Source of the DNA: Candidatus Omnitrophota bacterium
Lineage (GTDB): Bacteria > Omnitrophota > Gorgyraeia > 1-14-0-20-64-10
Direction of reading: 5' to 3'
Assembly: GCA_016177405.1 (NCBI GenBank)
Contig: JACOVG010000008.1
Span: 1-38,456, forward strand
DNA: 38,456 bases
Positions 26,096-34,802 of this stretch are shown piece after piece; the first letter of the stretch is position 1; each line of letters begins with the position of its first letter. The notes under the pieces are model-generated. The model saw only the letters and a program-made list of their open reading frames with translations, did not search any database and was not told the DNA's origin. Position numbers and translations under genes: made by a program.

Positions 26096-27621
26096 AACCT
26101 CCTCAAATCTTCCATCCGTACCTCTTCGCCGCCTTTCCCATCTGGTTTCTTTTCCTTTTTAACATCGAACAGATTCGACCCCGGGAGACCCTCGTGCCCC
26201 TGGGGGCATCGCTGGCTTGCACGGGGGTTCTCTGGTATTTGTTGACACGGCTTTTGAAGGATAAAGCCAAGGCGGCGGCGGTGACCTCCCTTATCGTTCT
26301 GGTCTTCTTTTCCTACGGAGAGCTGATTCACGCGCTGGAACAGTGGGAAGGGGGGAGAAGCCTGTTTCCCAGGCAGCGCTACGCGGCTCTGGCGTTGGCG
26401 CTTCCTTTCTTGTGCGGCGCCATTTTCCTGATCAGAAGGCGAGGCCATTTTCAAACGGCCACCAGGGCGCTCAACACCGCCTCGTGCGGACTATTCCTGG
26501 CGGCTCTGGTTACGATAACCCATAGCCCGGAGCCCCAGTGGCGTGAGGCACCGGAAGAGGAGGGGCTCTCCGCCGGGAATCCCATCGAACCGCTTCCCGA
26601 CATCTATTACATCATCCTGGATGGATACGGCAGGCACGATGTTTTAAAAGAGATCTACGGCTACGACAACAGTGAGTTTCTCTCCTGGCTGACCCAGAAG
26701 GGTTTTTTCATCGCCGAAAAGAGCCGATCGAATTATCACGCAACAAACTTTTCGCTGGCCTCCTCGTTGAATTTTTTCTATCCCCATCTGGACGCCGGCT
26801 TCAAAATGGACCATCACTGCAGGGAGCCCTATTTCTGCGCCATTCAAACCAACCGCGCCGCCTCTCTCCTCAAGCAGCACGGCTATGAGGTGGTTTCCGC
26901 TTCTTTCATCGGGATGACTGCCGATCGCGAATTGACCGCGCCGTGGACCTTGTCCCGGTTTCAGGGTTTGGTCTTTAGGGCGACGCCGATCCCGGCGGTT
27001 TTGTATCAGCTCGGATCCCCTTTCGCCTATGAAAACCACAGACGGAGACTTGGGTACCTCTTGGATCAGCTCCCCCGAATTGCCCGCGTAACCGGCCGAC
27101 CCATCTTTGTTTACGCCCACATCCTCATGCCGCATCCCCCCTTTGTTTTCAAGGAAGACGGTCAGCTTTGCCAACCATCTAGGGATTTTTCAACGGCGGA
27201 TGGCAACAATTTCTATAAAGATGGAGGGACCCGCGAAGAATACCTCAACGGCTACCGAGGGCAGATCGCTTTCCTCACCCGAAGGGTGAAGGGGATGATC
27301 GAGGAGATCCTTTCCGATAAGGAACGGCCTGCCCTGGTGGTCCTCCAGGGGGATCATGGGCCCGGTTCGGGATTGACCTATGGGTCCGTGCAGAGGACAG
27401 ACCTGTGGGAAAGGATGTCGATCTTGAACGCTTACCGCTTACCCAACGGAGGAGGGAAGGAATTGTATCCAGAGATCACACCGGTCAACACCTTCCGCGT
27501 GGTCTTCAACCACGTGCTGGGGACGCGCCTGCCGCTTCTCGCGGATCGAAGCTATTTCAGGGAAAGGGACGGCGCCAAGACTTGGCTCGTCGAGGTGACC
27601 GGACAGATCCATGAAAGGTAG
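26092..27621 (+). CDS. Membrane-anchored sulfatase-like hydrolase/transferase
   Basis: This 509-residue protein has four or five hydrophobic helices in the first 160 residues and a C-terminal alkaline-phosphatase/sulfatase-type domain. Its opening metal site is IYYIILDGYGRHD. The expected nucleophile region is SRSNYHATNFSLASSLNF (a Thr/Ser, with no sulfatase CxPxR signature), and the closing metal site is LVVLQGDHGPGS. The lack of CxPxR suggests a phospho-transfer or phosphodiesterase role more than sulfate hydrolysis; the substrate, probably an envelope glycan or lipid, is unknown. The ATG at 26092 overlaps the hydratase stop. It overlaps a small membrane protein gene and appears to form a three-gene unit with it and the methyltransferase. 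Confidence 0.85.
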   Translation: MKPPQIFHPYLFAAFPIWFLFLFNIEQIRPRETLVPLGASLACTGVLWYLLTRLLKDKAKAAAVTSLIVLVFFSYGELIHALEQWEGGRSLFPRQRYAALALALPFLCGAIFLIRRRGHFQTATRALNTASCGLFLAALVTITHSPEPQWREAPEEEGLSAGNPIEPLPDIYYIILDGYGRHDVLKEIYGYDNSEFLSWLTQKGFFIAEKSRSNYHATNFSLASSLNFFYPHLDAGFKMDHHCREPYFCAIQTNRAASLLKQHGYEVVSASFIGMTADRELTAPWTLSRFQGLVFRATPIPAVLYQLGSPFAYENHRRRLGYLLDQLPRIARVTGRPIFVYAHILMPHPPFVFKEDGQLCQPSRDFSTADGNNFYKDGGTREEYLNGYRGQIAFLTRRVKGMIEEILSDKERPALVVLQGDHGPGSGLTYGSVQRTDLWERMSILNAYRLPNGGGKELYPEITPVNTFRVVFNHVLGTRLPLLADRSYFRERDGAKTWLVEVTGQIHER

Positions 27622-27781
27622 CCTTCTTTCCATGATGGCCTATTTAGATCTGGGCAGCGGCAGTTACTTCTTTCAGATCCTGCTGGCGGGCCTCTTGAGC
27701 GGGCTTTTCTACGCGAAGCAGTTGTGGACCGGCGCGCGGAATTTCTTCAGGAAACGGTTTGTCGGGAGGGGGAAATCGTAG
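27611..27781 (+). CDS. Small single-helix membrane protein of the sulfatase unit
   Basis: A 56-residue ORF starting at ATG 27611, 11 bases before the sulfatase stop, and ending with TAG at 27779-27781. It has a polar opening, the motif YLDLGSGSYFFQI, one hydrophobic helix (ILLAGLLSGLFYAKQLW) and a basic tail (NFFRKRFVGRGKS). I recall similar tiny proteins with an LDxGSGS start next to sulfatase-like genes in other bacteria, which supports it being real and a partner of the sulfatase. Function is unknown. It overlaps the methyltransferase GTG start by 58 bases. Confidence 0.72.
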   Translation: MKGSLLSMMAYLDLGSGSYFFQILLAGLLSGLFYAKQLWTGARNFFRKRFVGRGKS

Positions 27782-29187
27782 CCTCTAACGGTCCACGCAA
27801 GGTCCAGGCGCGAGTCCCTTCGTCCTTCAGGGATCCCAGCGGCTTTTGTTTTTTTCTGGAAGGCGTTCTCTATCGCCAGGTGAACAGCGCTTATCGGCGC
27901 CACTACGATCACCTCTTTCGGTCCGGGTTGTATCAGGCCCTCGTTGCGGAGGGATCTCTTATTCCCCATGAAGAGGTTCCCCAAGAAGCGGACGTCCCGC
28001 GCGCGGCCTACAAGGTCATCCGGCCCCAGCGTCTGGCCTTTGTCTCCTACCCCTGGGAGTGGTGCTTCAGCCAGTGGAAGGACGCGGCCGGCTTGACGCT
28101 GGCGATTCAGCGCAAGGCCCTGGAGTTCGGGATGACGCTCAAGGATGCATCCGCCTACAACATTCAGTTTCACAAGGGCAGGCCCATTCTCATTGATACC
28201 CTCTCTTTTGAGATCCGACGGGAGGGAAGGCCGTGGCCGGCCTACCGGCAATTCTGCGAGCATTTCCTGGGTCCCCTGGCTCTCATGAGCTTGGGCGACA
28301 TTCGGCTGGGGCGGCTCTTCCAGGTTTACGCGGATGGAATTCCTCTGGATCTGACCGCCGGTCTCCTCCCTTTTCGCGCGCGTCTTTGCCTGCCGCTCTT
28401 GGCGCATCTTTACCTGCATGCCAAGGCCCAGAGGCGCTTTGCCGGCAGGCCGACCCCTCCGGCGGTCGGCCGCGTGGCGAAATCAGGGCTGTTGGGTCTC
28501 GTCGATCATCTAGAATCCGCCGTCAGAGAATTGCGGTGGAAGACCGCGGAGAGTCCCTGGAGCGGTTACTGCATCCAGGAACGCCTCGGCTCCGAGGCCT
28601 TCCGGCATAAAGTGCGGATTGTTTCTGAATTCCTGGGGAAAGTTCAGCCACGCCCCAAAAGCGTGTGGGATTTAGGAGCCAACACCGGCGCTTTCAGCCG
28701 GATCGCCAGCCGGCAAGGGATTCACACCCTGGCGTTTGACGCCGATCCGCTCTGCGTGGAGAAGGATTATCTTCAGTGCTGCGAGGAGGGGGAAACTTGC
28801 CTCCTGCCGCTGGTGATGGACCTGACGAACCCCAGCCCCGGTTTGGGCTGGGAGTGCGAGGAGCGCCTTTCCTGGCTGGAGCGCGGCCCCGCGGATCTGG
28901 TCTTAGCCCTGGCGCTGGTCCACCACCTGGCCATTCCCCATAACCTTCCCCTGGCGAAGATCGCCCGTTTTCTCTCGAGAGTGGGCGTGTGGCTGATTGT
29001 GGAATTTGTTCCGAAGGAGGATGCCCAGGTACAGAGGCTTCTTTCGACGAGGGAGGACATCTTTCCGGATTACACGCGGCAAGCGTTCGAGAAGGAATTC
29101 GGTGGCCCCTTCGCCCTCCGGCAGTCCGTGAAGATTCAGGGGACCGAGAGGGTGGTATACCTGATGCAGAGGCGTGAGGTTCCCTAA
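27724..29187 (+). CDS. Class I SAM-dependent methyltransferase
   Basis: A 487-residue protein whose C-terminal third has the SAM-binding motif WDLGANTGAFSRIA (Asp316 onward) followed by LAFDADPLCVEK and DLVLALALVHHLA. The N-terminal 280 residues form a large family-specific domain without a motif I could assign, including YKVIRPQRLAFVSYPWEWCF and FGMTLKDASAYNIQF, a layout I associate with NoeA-like methyltransferases of polysaccharide clusters. The start is GTG 27724, inside the preceding small gene; no strong ribosome site is visible, so coupling is likely. Substrate is unknown, perhaps a surface glycan. Confidence 0.8.
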   Translation: MDRRAEFLQETVCREGEIVASNGPRKVQARVPSSFRDPSGFCFFLEGVLYRQVNSAYRRHYDHLFRSGLYQALVAEGSLIPHEEVPQEADVPRAAYKVIRPQRLAFVSYPWEWCFSQWKDAAGLTLAIQRKALEFGMTLKDASAYNIQFHKGRPILIDTLSFEIRREGRPWPAYRQFCEHFLGPLALMSLGDIRLGRLFQVYADGIPLDLTAGLLPFRARLCLPLLAHLYLHAKAQRRFAGRPTPPAVGRVAKSGLLGLVDHLESAVRELRWKTAESPWSGYCIQERLGSEAFRHKVRIVSEFLGKVQPRPKSVWDLGANTGAFSRIASRQGIHTLAFDADPLCVEKDYLQCCEEGETCLLPLVMDLTNPSPGLGWECEERLSWLERGPADLVLALALVHHLAIPHNLPLAKIARFLSRVGVWLIVEFVPKEDAQVQRLLSTREDIFPDYTRQAFEKEFGGPFALRQSVKIQGTERVVYLMQRREVP

Positions 29188-29206
29188 AGGGGAGGACCGA
29201 CTTCGC

Positions 29207-30946
29207 ATGAACCCAACTTGGAAGACGATACCGCAGATGGTGGCGGAGCAGGCCCGGCGCTATGGGCTGAAGAGGGTCTTGCGCGCGCGCGGGGAAGGGC
29301 CCTACGCCGATCTGGCCTGGGGGGAGCTTGCCAGGCAGATGGAGATGGCGGCCTTGGGGTTGATGGAGCTGGGTTTTGAGAAGGGGGACCGGGCCGCCAT
29401 CCTCTCGGAGAATCGCCCGGAGTGGGCCGTGGCCGATCTGGCCGTTCTCTCGGCCGGAGGCGTCACCGTGCCGATCTACACCACCCTGGCGGCGGCCGAC
29501 ATCGAGCAGATCCTGTCCGATTCCGGGGCCAAGGTCATCTTTGTCTCCACCCCGGAGCTTCTGGCCAAGGTGCTCACGCTGGAAGGGGCCTCGAGACTCA
29601 AGATCATCCTCTTCGACGCCCCGTACCGGGTTTCGGGCCCGAGGATCTGGTGGCTGGGGGAATTGATCGGCTTGGGAAAGACGGCCGGCGATTCGGCCAG
29701 AAAACTGTGGGGCGAACGCCTGGCCCAGGGCGCGGAAACGGATTTGGCCTCCATCATCTACACCTCCGGCACCACCGGGCGGCCCAAGGGGGCGATGCTT
29801 ACCCACGGCAACTTTCTCTCCAACTGCGCCGCCGTCCACGAGGTGCTCCCCATCAACGAGCGGGACGAGACCCTCTCCTTCCTTCCCCTTTCGCACGTCT
29901 TCGAGCGGACCGCCGGCTATTACTTCGTTCTCTGGGTGGGCGGGATGGTGACCTACGCCCGGTCGCTCGAATCGGTCCCGGAGGAGCTCCTCCACTACCG
30001 GCCCACCATCCTGACGGCCGTTCCCCGCTTTTACGAGAAGGTCTACGAGAGGATCCAGGAGAAGGTCCGCTCCGGCAGCCCTCTCCAGCGAAAGGTTTTT
30101 GCCTGGGCCGTGCGGGTTGGGCGCCATCCCCTGGCGGATCTCCTGGTGTGGCGGCGCGTCCGGGAAGCCTTTGGGGGACGCCTGCGGTTTTGCATCTCCG
30201 GAAGCGCGCCGTTGGACAAAGCCCTAGCCGAATTCTTCCGTTCGGCGGGGATTCTGATCCTGGAGGGTTACGGGCTCACCGAAACCTCGCCGGTCATCAC
30301 CGTCAACCGCCCCGGGCAGGTTCGATTCGGGACGGTGGGGCTTCCCATCCCAGGGGTGGAGGTGAAGACCGCCCCGGACGGGGAGATCCTGACGCGGGGC
30401 CCCCACGTGATGCGTGGCTATTTCAACAATCCGCAAGCCACCGCCGAGGCGATCGATCCCGAGGGCTGGTTCCACACCGGAGACATCGGCGCCATTGACG
30501 CGCAGGGATTCCTCGCCATCACCGACCGCAAGAAGGACATGCTCAAGACCTCCGGGGGCAAGCTCGTGGCTCCCCAGAAGATCGAAGCGCGGCTGAAGGC
30601 CGACCCCTGGATCGCCGACGGCGTCGTGGTCGGAGACCGCCGAAAATTCCTGGCCGCCCTGGTGGTTCCGGAGCGCTCCAGGGTGGAGGGTTTCGCTAAG
30701 GAGCAGGGCCTTGAAACCGGCGGCCTGGAGGCCCTCCTCAAGAACCCCAAGATTCACCAGAGGATCTGGGAAAGGGTGGAGCTGGTCAACCGGGGGCTCG
30801 CCTCCTTTGAGCAGATCAAGAAGATCGCCCTCCTTACGGAGCCCTTCACCATCGCTTCCGGAGAGCTGACCCCCACCCTGAAGGTGAAGCGCAAGGTCAT
30901 CGCCGAAAGATACGCCCAAACGATTGAGGCGATGTACCGGGAGTAA
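29207..30946 (+). CDS. Long-chain acyl-CoA synthetase (AMP-binding)
   Basis: Activates fatty acids to acyl-CoA through an acyl-AMP. The 579-residue protein is preceded by AAGGGGAGGA, and ATG 29207 is used. The P-loop motif is YTSGTTGRPKGAMLTHGN (185-202), followed by FLPLSHVFERTAGYYF, GYGLTETSPVITVN, and the C-terminal hinge and lysine region TDRKKDMLKTSGGKLVAPQK. Length and motifs fit the FadD/FAA1 group. It probably feeds the hydratase and dehydrogenase encoded upstream, from which it is separated by the sulfatase unit. Confidence 0.95.
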   Translation: MNPTWKTIPQMVAEQARRYGLKRVLRARGEGPYADLAWGELARQMEMAALGLMELGFEKGDRAAILSENRPEWAVADLAVLSAGGVTVPIYTTLAAADIEQILSDSGAKVIFVSTPELLAKVLTLEGASRLKIILFDAPYRVSGPRIWWLGELIGLGKTAGDSARKLWGERLAQGAETDLASIIYTSGTTGRPKGAMLTHGNFLSNCAAVHEVLPINERDETLSFLPLSHVFERTAGYYFVLWVGGMVTYARSLESVPEELLHYRPTILTAVPRFYEKVYERIQEKVRSGSPLQRKVFAWAVRVGRHPLADLLVWRRVREAFGGRLRFCISGSAPLDKALAEFFRSAGILILEGYGLTETSPVITVNRPGQVRFGTVGLPIPGVEVKTAPDGEILTRGPHVMRGYFNNPQATAEAIDPEGWFHTGDIGAIDAQGFLAITDRKKDMLKTSGGKLVAPQKIEARLKADPWIADGVVVGDRRKFLAALVVPERSRVEGFAKEQGLETGGLEALLKNPKIHQRIWERVELVNRGLASFEQIKKIALLTEPFTIASGELTPTLKVKRKVIAERYAQTIEAMYRE

Positions 30947-30957
30947 CTTGTGGTAGA

Positions 30958-31812
30958 ATGCGGCTAGAACCGAATCGAGAAGTGGCTCACGGGTTTCTTC
31001 GAACACCGGAGGGCCTAAGGCTTTTTTACCGCGTCTGGGAGGCGGAAAGCCCGGTCGCGGTGTGCCTGCTGGCCCACGGGCTCGGTGAGCACTCTGGGCG
31101 CTATGAGGATTTCGCGCGGGAACTTCGGAAGCGCTCTTTAACCCTTTTCGCCCTCGACCACCGGGGCCATGGCTGCTCGGAGGGTACCCGAGGCCATGCC
31201 CGGTCGCTGGCGGAATTGGTGGAGGATCTCGATCGGCTCGTTGACGAGGCGAAGAGACAGCTCCCGGCGCTCCCCAGGGTGCTCATCGGACACAGCCTTG
31301 GGGGGTTGATCGCTTTGAATTACGCCGCACGCCAGAACGGTTCCATCGGCGCGGTGGCGGTTTCCTCTCCTGCTCTCCGGTTAAGATTCCAGGTTCCATG
31401 GGCCAAGAAGGCCCTGGCCCATGGTTTGGCCCGCCTGCTTCCGGCCCTCCCCATCCCCAACGGGATTAACCCCTCGGATCTCTGCCGCGATCCGGAGGTG
31501 GCCCGGCGCTACCAGAGCGATCCTCTCGTCCACCACGTCGTTTCCGCCCGCCTGGTGGTGGCGATGGAGAAGGCGATGGCGGAAGCGCCGGCCTGGGGCG
31601 AACGGCTGAAGATTCCCTGCTTGGTCATGGCCGCCGGGGCCGATAAGATCTGCGATCCCGCCGCGGCCCGCGAGTTCTCCCAACGCGTGCCGGCCTCCCT
31701 GGTCAGCTTTCGCCGGTACGAAGGCCTCTACCACGAGCTTTTCAACGAGCCGGAGCGCCTTCAGGTGATCGGCGATCTTTGCCGGTGGATGGAGGGCGTC
31801 ATCCGCTCATGA
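30958..31812 (+). CDS. Alpha/beta hydrolase, monoacylglycerol lipase/lysophospholipase type
   Basis: A 284-residue hydrolase of the monoacylglycerol lipase/lysophospholipase group. The oxyanion-region motif is LLAHGLGEHSGRY, the nucleophile is Ser113 in GHSLGG, and the remaining triad residues are Asp229 (AGADKICDP) and His259 (GLYHELFNEP). No signal peptide is seen. ATG 30958 overlaps an extended -10-like TGGTAGAAT (30951-30959). If that is a promoter, translation would instead begin at GTG 30982. It releases fatty acids from glycerides or lysophospholipids, which fits the acyl-CoA synthetase 11 bases upstream. Its stop overlaps the M23 peptidase ATG. Confidence 0.91.
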   Translation: MRLEPNREVAHGFLRTPEGLRLFYRVWEAESPVAVCLLAHGLGEHSGRYEDFARELRKRSLTLFALDHRGHGCSEGTRGHARSLAELVEDLDRLVDEAKRQLPALPRVLIGHSLGGLIALNYAARQNGSIGAVAVSSPALRLRFQVPWAKKALAHGLARLLPALPIPNGINPSDLCRDPEVARRYQSDPLVHHVVSARLVVAMEKAMAEAPAWGERLKIPCLVMAAGADKICDPAAAREFSQRVPASLVSFRRYEGLYHELFNEPERLQVIGDLCRWMEGVIRS

Positions 31813-32327
31813 AGCGCCTCTTTGCCCTGACCCTGCCGGTGGCTCTTTTCCTTCCCTTGGCCCCCTCGGTCTCGGTTTGGTTTTTCCATCTGACCGAGCC
31901 GTCCTTTGTCCGACCCCTGGAGACCGCCGGACCTCTGCAGGTCCGGGAAGATCCCTACGGCTCCGGCGAGTTCCTGACCCGGCGCAGTGGAGGGCGCAAG
32001 CACCAGGGGGTGGATTGGACAGCCCCGGTGGGGACTCCGGTCGCCGCCGCCAAATCCGGGCGGGCCTTCGTGGGCCGGCTCAAGAACGGCCTGGGCCGCT
32101 ACGTGGAGATTCATCACCCCGACGGGTGGCTCACCCGCTATGCCCACCTCAAAACGATCGTAATCCGCGACGGGCAGGCCGTGCGCCAGGGCCAGAGGAT
32201 CGGAACGGTGGGTAAAAGCGGCAATGCCGGAAGAAGGCTCATTCGTCCGCACCTTCATTTTGAGGTGCGTAATCCGCGAGGTTTAGCGGTGAACCCATGG
32301 AGGGTCATGGATGAAAAAGGCGATTGA
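31809..32327 (+). CDS. M23-family metallopeptidase, exported
   Basis: A 172-residue LytM/M23 peptidoglycan endopeptidase. ATG 31809 shares bases with the preceding stop and begins a signal-peptide or membrane-anchor segment, MKRLFALTLPVALFLPLAP. The zinc ligands are in HQGVDW (His65, Asp69) and HLHFEV (His148 and His150). The catalytic domain is complete and there is no LysM or coiled-coil extension. It most likely cuts peptide crosslinks in the periplasm, or acts as an activator if substrate residues are altered. The stop region overlaps the next gene by 17 bases. Confidence 0.92.
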   Translation: MKRLFALTLPVALFLPLAPSVSVWFFHLTEPSFVRPLETAGPLQVREDPYGSGEFLTRRSGGRKHQGVDWTAPVGTPVAAAKSGRAFVGRLKNGLGRYVEIHHPDGWLTRYAHLKTIVIRDGQAVRQGQRIGTVGKSGNAGRRLIRPHLHFEVRNPRGLAVNPWRVMDEKGD

Positions 32328-33204
32328 AAGGTTTTTCTTACCGCTTACGGCTTACGGCTTGTTGCTGTTTTTGACCGGATGCACCACCCTCTACAATCCC
32401 GCCACCGGACGCAAGGAGACCCTCCTGCCCACCTCCATCGAGCAGATCCTGGTTGGCAAGATGCGGATGGAGATGGGTTTGACCTCTATCCGGATAGGCC
32501 GCGTGGACGCCCAGCAGGTGACCCGGGTTCAAGAGATCGGCAAGGCCATCGCGGCCGTCAGCGACCGCAAGGACGTGAAGTATCAGTTTGGGGTCAAGGA
32601 GGACTCCTCCATCAACGCCTTCAACGTGGGAGGGGGGGTCGTCTACGTCCACACGGGGCTTCTGGATAAAACGGACGATGAGATGCTGGCGGCGGTCCTC
32701 GCCCACGAGGTGGGGCACGACGCGGCCCGGCACGTGGTCAAGCACATGCAGGCGGCCTACGGGTTTGTGGGGCTGATGAAGCTTGCCCAGGTGGCCGGCA
32801 TGAAGACCCAAAGCGCCCAGCTGGCCAACTTCATGTTTGGTCTGATGATGAAGGGATTCGGCCGGCAGGATGAGCTGGAGGCGGACCGGCTGGGGGTCCG
32901 GTACCTGCACCGATCCGGCCACAATCCCGAAGCCCTGATCCGGGTCTTCGAGATGTTTCAAAAGGAGATGCCCGAGGGACCCCTGGAGAAGGCGACGGTC
33001 TGGAACCGAACCCACCCCTTAAACAGCGACCGGATCAAGCAGGCCAAGGAGGAGATCGCGAAGCTCAAGCAAAAGGCTTTTTGTCCGGCCTGCGGCGCGA
33101 CGTACGCGGTGGAGGTCAAATTTTGCGAGAAGGACGGCACGGCCCTGAAGCTGCAGGAGGCGCCGCCAGCGGCCAACCCCCAAGGGCAGCCCTCTAAGCC
33201 TTGA
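32311..33204 (+). CDS. M48-family metalloprotease lipoprotein with C-terminal zinc-ribbon-like tail
   Basis: A 297-residue periplasmic protease. The lipobox LTGC puts the lipid-bearing Cys at residue 24, so it should be anchored to the outer membrane. The zinc site is HEVGH (132-136) with a third Glu ligand in DELEADRLG, as in BepA/LoiP-like quality-control proteases. An unusual tail after residue 250 has CPACGATYAVEVKFCEKDG, a zinc-ribbon-like segment not common in this family. It overlaps the M23 gene by 17 bases and is followed by PilZ and a second M48 protease. Confidence 0.9.
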   Translation: MKKAIERFFLPLTAYGLLLFLTGCTTLYNPATGRKETLLPTSIEQILVGKMRMEMGLTSIRIGRVDAQQVTRVQEIGKAIAAVSDRKDVKYQFGVKEDSSINAFNVGGGVVYVHTGLLDKTDDEMLAAVLAHEVGHDAARHVVKHMQAAYGFVGLMKLAQVAGMKTQSAQLANFMFGLMMKGFGRQDELEADRLGVRYLHRSGHNPEALIRVFEMFQKEMPEGPLEKATVWNRTHPLNSDRIKQAKEEIAKLKQKAFCPACGATYAVEVKFCEKDGTALKLQEAPPAANPQGQPSKP

Positions 33205-33214
33205 GCGAGGCCGC

Positions 33215-33697
33215 GTGGTAAGGCTCCTCGCGCTGTGGGCGGCGGCCCTGGGGGTCGTCCTGCTTCTCGTTATGCTTCGGGAAGAACGCCTGGCCGAGAA
33301 GGGGAAGGTGCCTGTCGGGAGGCTGCGCCGGTTTTGGCTGAAGTCCGAGCGGCGAATCGCGCCCCGCTTTCGGGTGGATTGGCCGATCCAATATGAAAGG
33401 GTGGAGGGCGATTCCCAGCTGGCGGCGACCCGCGATGTGAGCCAGACCGGAATTGGGCTGATCGTCCGGGAGCGTCTGGAGGCGGGCAGCCTCCTTCGGC
33501 TGGCCCTGACCCTTCCGGATGAGGCCAGGCCCATTTCTCTGACCGGCCGGGTCATGTGGGCGAGGCCCATCCCCGAAGCCCTCCAGCCCTCCGGCAGCAG
33601 CCAGCGCTTCTTCTTTGTCGGGATTCACTTCCAGGCCGTGCCGCCCGAGTTATCTGTCAGGGTTCAAAAGGTCTTGGAGAAAATCCATGAGTCCTGA
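33215..33697 (+). CDS. PilZ-domain protein with N-terminal membrane helix
   Basis: A 160-residue c-di-GMP receptor candidate. The first 20 residues form a hydrophobic anchor (LLALWAAALGVVLLLVML), with a linker to about residue 48. The PilZ domain has both ligand motifs, RIAPR and DVSQTG, so c-di-GMP binding is likely. The start is GTG 33215. It overlaps the CAAX-type protease gene by 11 bases, placing a c-di-GMP sensor between two M48 proteases. Output partner unknown. Confidence 0.85.
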   Translation: MVRLLALWAAALGVVLLLVMLREERLAEKGKVPVGRLRRFWLKSERRIAPRFRVDWPIQYERVEGDSQLAATRDVSQTGIGLIVRERLEAGSLLRLALTLPDEARPISLTGRVMWARPIPEALQPSGSSQRFFFVGIHFQAVPPELSVRVQKVLEKIHES

Positions 33698-34802
33698 CGA
33701 AGCGGCCGGTTCCGCCCAGACGTACGCGAGGGCCAAGCGCCGGGCGATGCTGTGGGATCTCGTTTTCACCTGCTCCTTTTTAAGCGGGATCTTACTGACC
33801 CCGGCCGCTTCAACCCTGGCGGGGTTCGTGACCAGCCGCTTCGCGGGCTGGCCCCTTCAGACGGCGTTGTACGTGACCGCGCTGGCGGCCCTTTTTACCT
33901 GCTTCGAGTTTCCGATGGTTTACCATCGCTCCTTCGGGCTCGAGCACCGGTTCGGCCTTTCCAATCTCACCTTCGGGCGGTGGCTTTGGGATTACGCCAA
34001 ACAGATCGCGCTCGGCGGGGCGCTGGGGCTTCTGGTGGTGGAGGCCCTGGCGGGGCTGATGCGTTTTGCTTCGGGGGCCTGGTGGCTGTGGGCCCTGGCG
34101 GCGTCGCTGGCTTGGTCGGCTCTCCTGACCTGGGTGATGCCGGTTTTGCTGCTGCCCATTTTCTACCGCCAGTATCCCCTGCGCGAGGGGGAGCTCCGCC
34201 AGCGCCTCACGCGGTTTCTCTCGCGCCGCGGGCTTCGGGTGAGCGGCATCTTCGAGATCAACTTGAGCCGCACCACCAAGAAGGCCAACGCCTGCCTGTG
34301 CGGGCTGGGTTCTTCCCGCCGGGTGCTGGTGAGTGACACGCTGGTGGCCACCCACACGCCGGATGAGGTAGAGGTGGTCCTGGCCCATGAGCTGGGCCAT
34401 CACCGGAAGCGCCACCTGGGGGTGGGGCTCGCCGTCACGGCCGCGGCCTCAGGGCTCGGTTTCTATTTGGCGGATTTGGCGATCCGCTCGTGGGGCCCCT
34501 CCTTGGGGATAGGGGGCCTGACCGATTTGGCTGCCTTGCCCCTGCTGGCCTGGGTGCTATTCTTGGCGGGGACAGGACTTCTCCCGGCGACCAACGGCCT
34601 CTCGCGGTTTCTCGAGGCCCAGGCCGACCGCTACGCGCTGGAGGCGACCGGCAACGCGCCCAGCTTTATCTCCACGATGCGCCGGCTGGGCCGACAGAAT
34701 CTGGCCGAGCTCTCTCCGCCCGCGTGGGTGGAGTGGCTTTTGTACGATCACCCCTCCATCGCCAGGCGGATCGCGATGGCCGAGGGTTTTCGAAATGGCT
34801 GA
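33687..34802 (+). CDS. M48-family integral membrane protease (Ste24/CAAX type)
   Basis: A 371-residue multi-pass zinc protease. The zinc motif is HELGHH (234-239) between hydrophobic helices, with LEAQADRYALEATG carrying the third ligand. The N-terminal half has FPMVYHRSFGLEHRFGLSNL, typical of the Ste24-like group. It starts at ATG 33687 inside the PilZ gene end; an upstream ATG 33615 in the PilZ gene is less likely. Bacterial members are thought to take part in membrane-protein quality control; this is family inference. Its stop overlaps the HIT gene by 8 bases. Confidence 0.91.
   Translation: MSPDEAAGSAQTYARAKRRAMLWDLVFTCSFLSGILLTPAASTLAGFVTSRFAGWPLQTALYVTALAALFTCFEFPMVYHRSFGLEHRFGLSNLTFGRWLWDYAKQIALGGALGLLVVEALAGLMRFASGAWWLWALAASLAWSALLTWVMPVLLLPIFYRQYPLREGELRQRLTRFLSRRGLRVSGIFEINLSRTTKKANACLCGLGSSRRVLVSDTLVATHTPDEVEVVLAHELGHHRKRHLGVGLAVTAAASGLGFYLADLAIRSWGPSLGIGGLTDLAALPLLAWVLFLAGTGLLPATNGLSRFLEAQADRYALEATGNAPSFISTMRRLGRQNLAELSPPAWVEWLLYDHPSIARRIAMAEGFRNG

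Noticed and set aside
30951-30959. Firm promoter call for the alpha/beta hydrolase
   Set aside because: The extended -10-like TGGTAGAAT overlaps the annotated ATG, and the gene lies 11 bases after the acyl-CoA synthetase stop. Read-through transcription is at least as likely, so it is only mentioned under the gene.
32338-32360. CTTACGG tandem repeat in the M48 lipoprotein signal peptide
   Set aside because: It is only about three short copies within coding sequence and most likely arises by chance or slippage.
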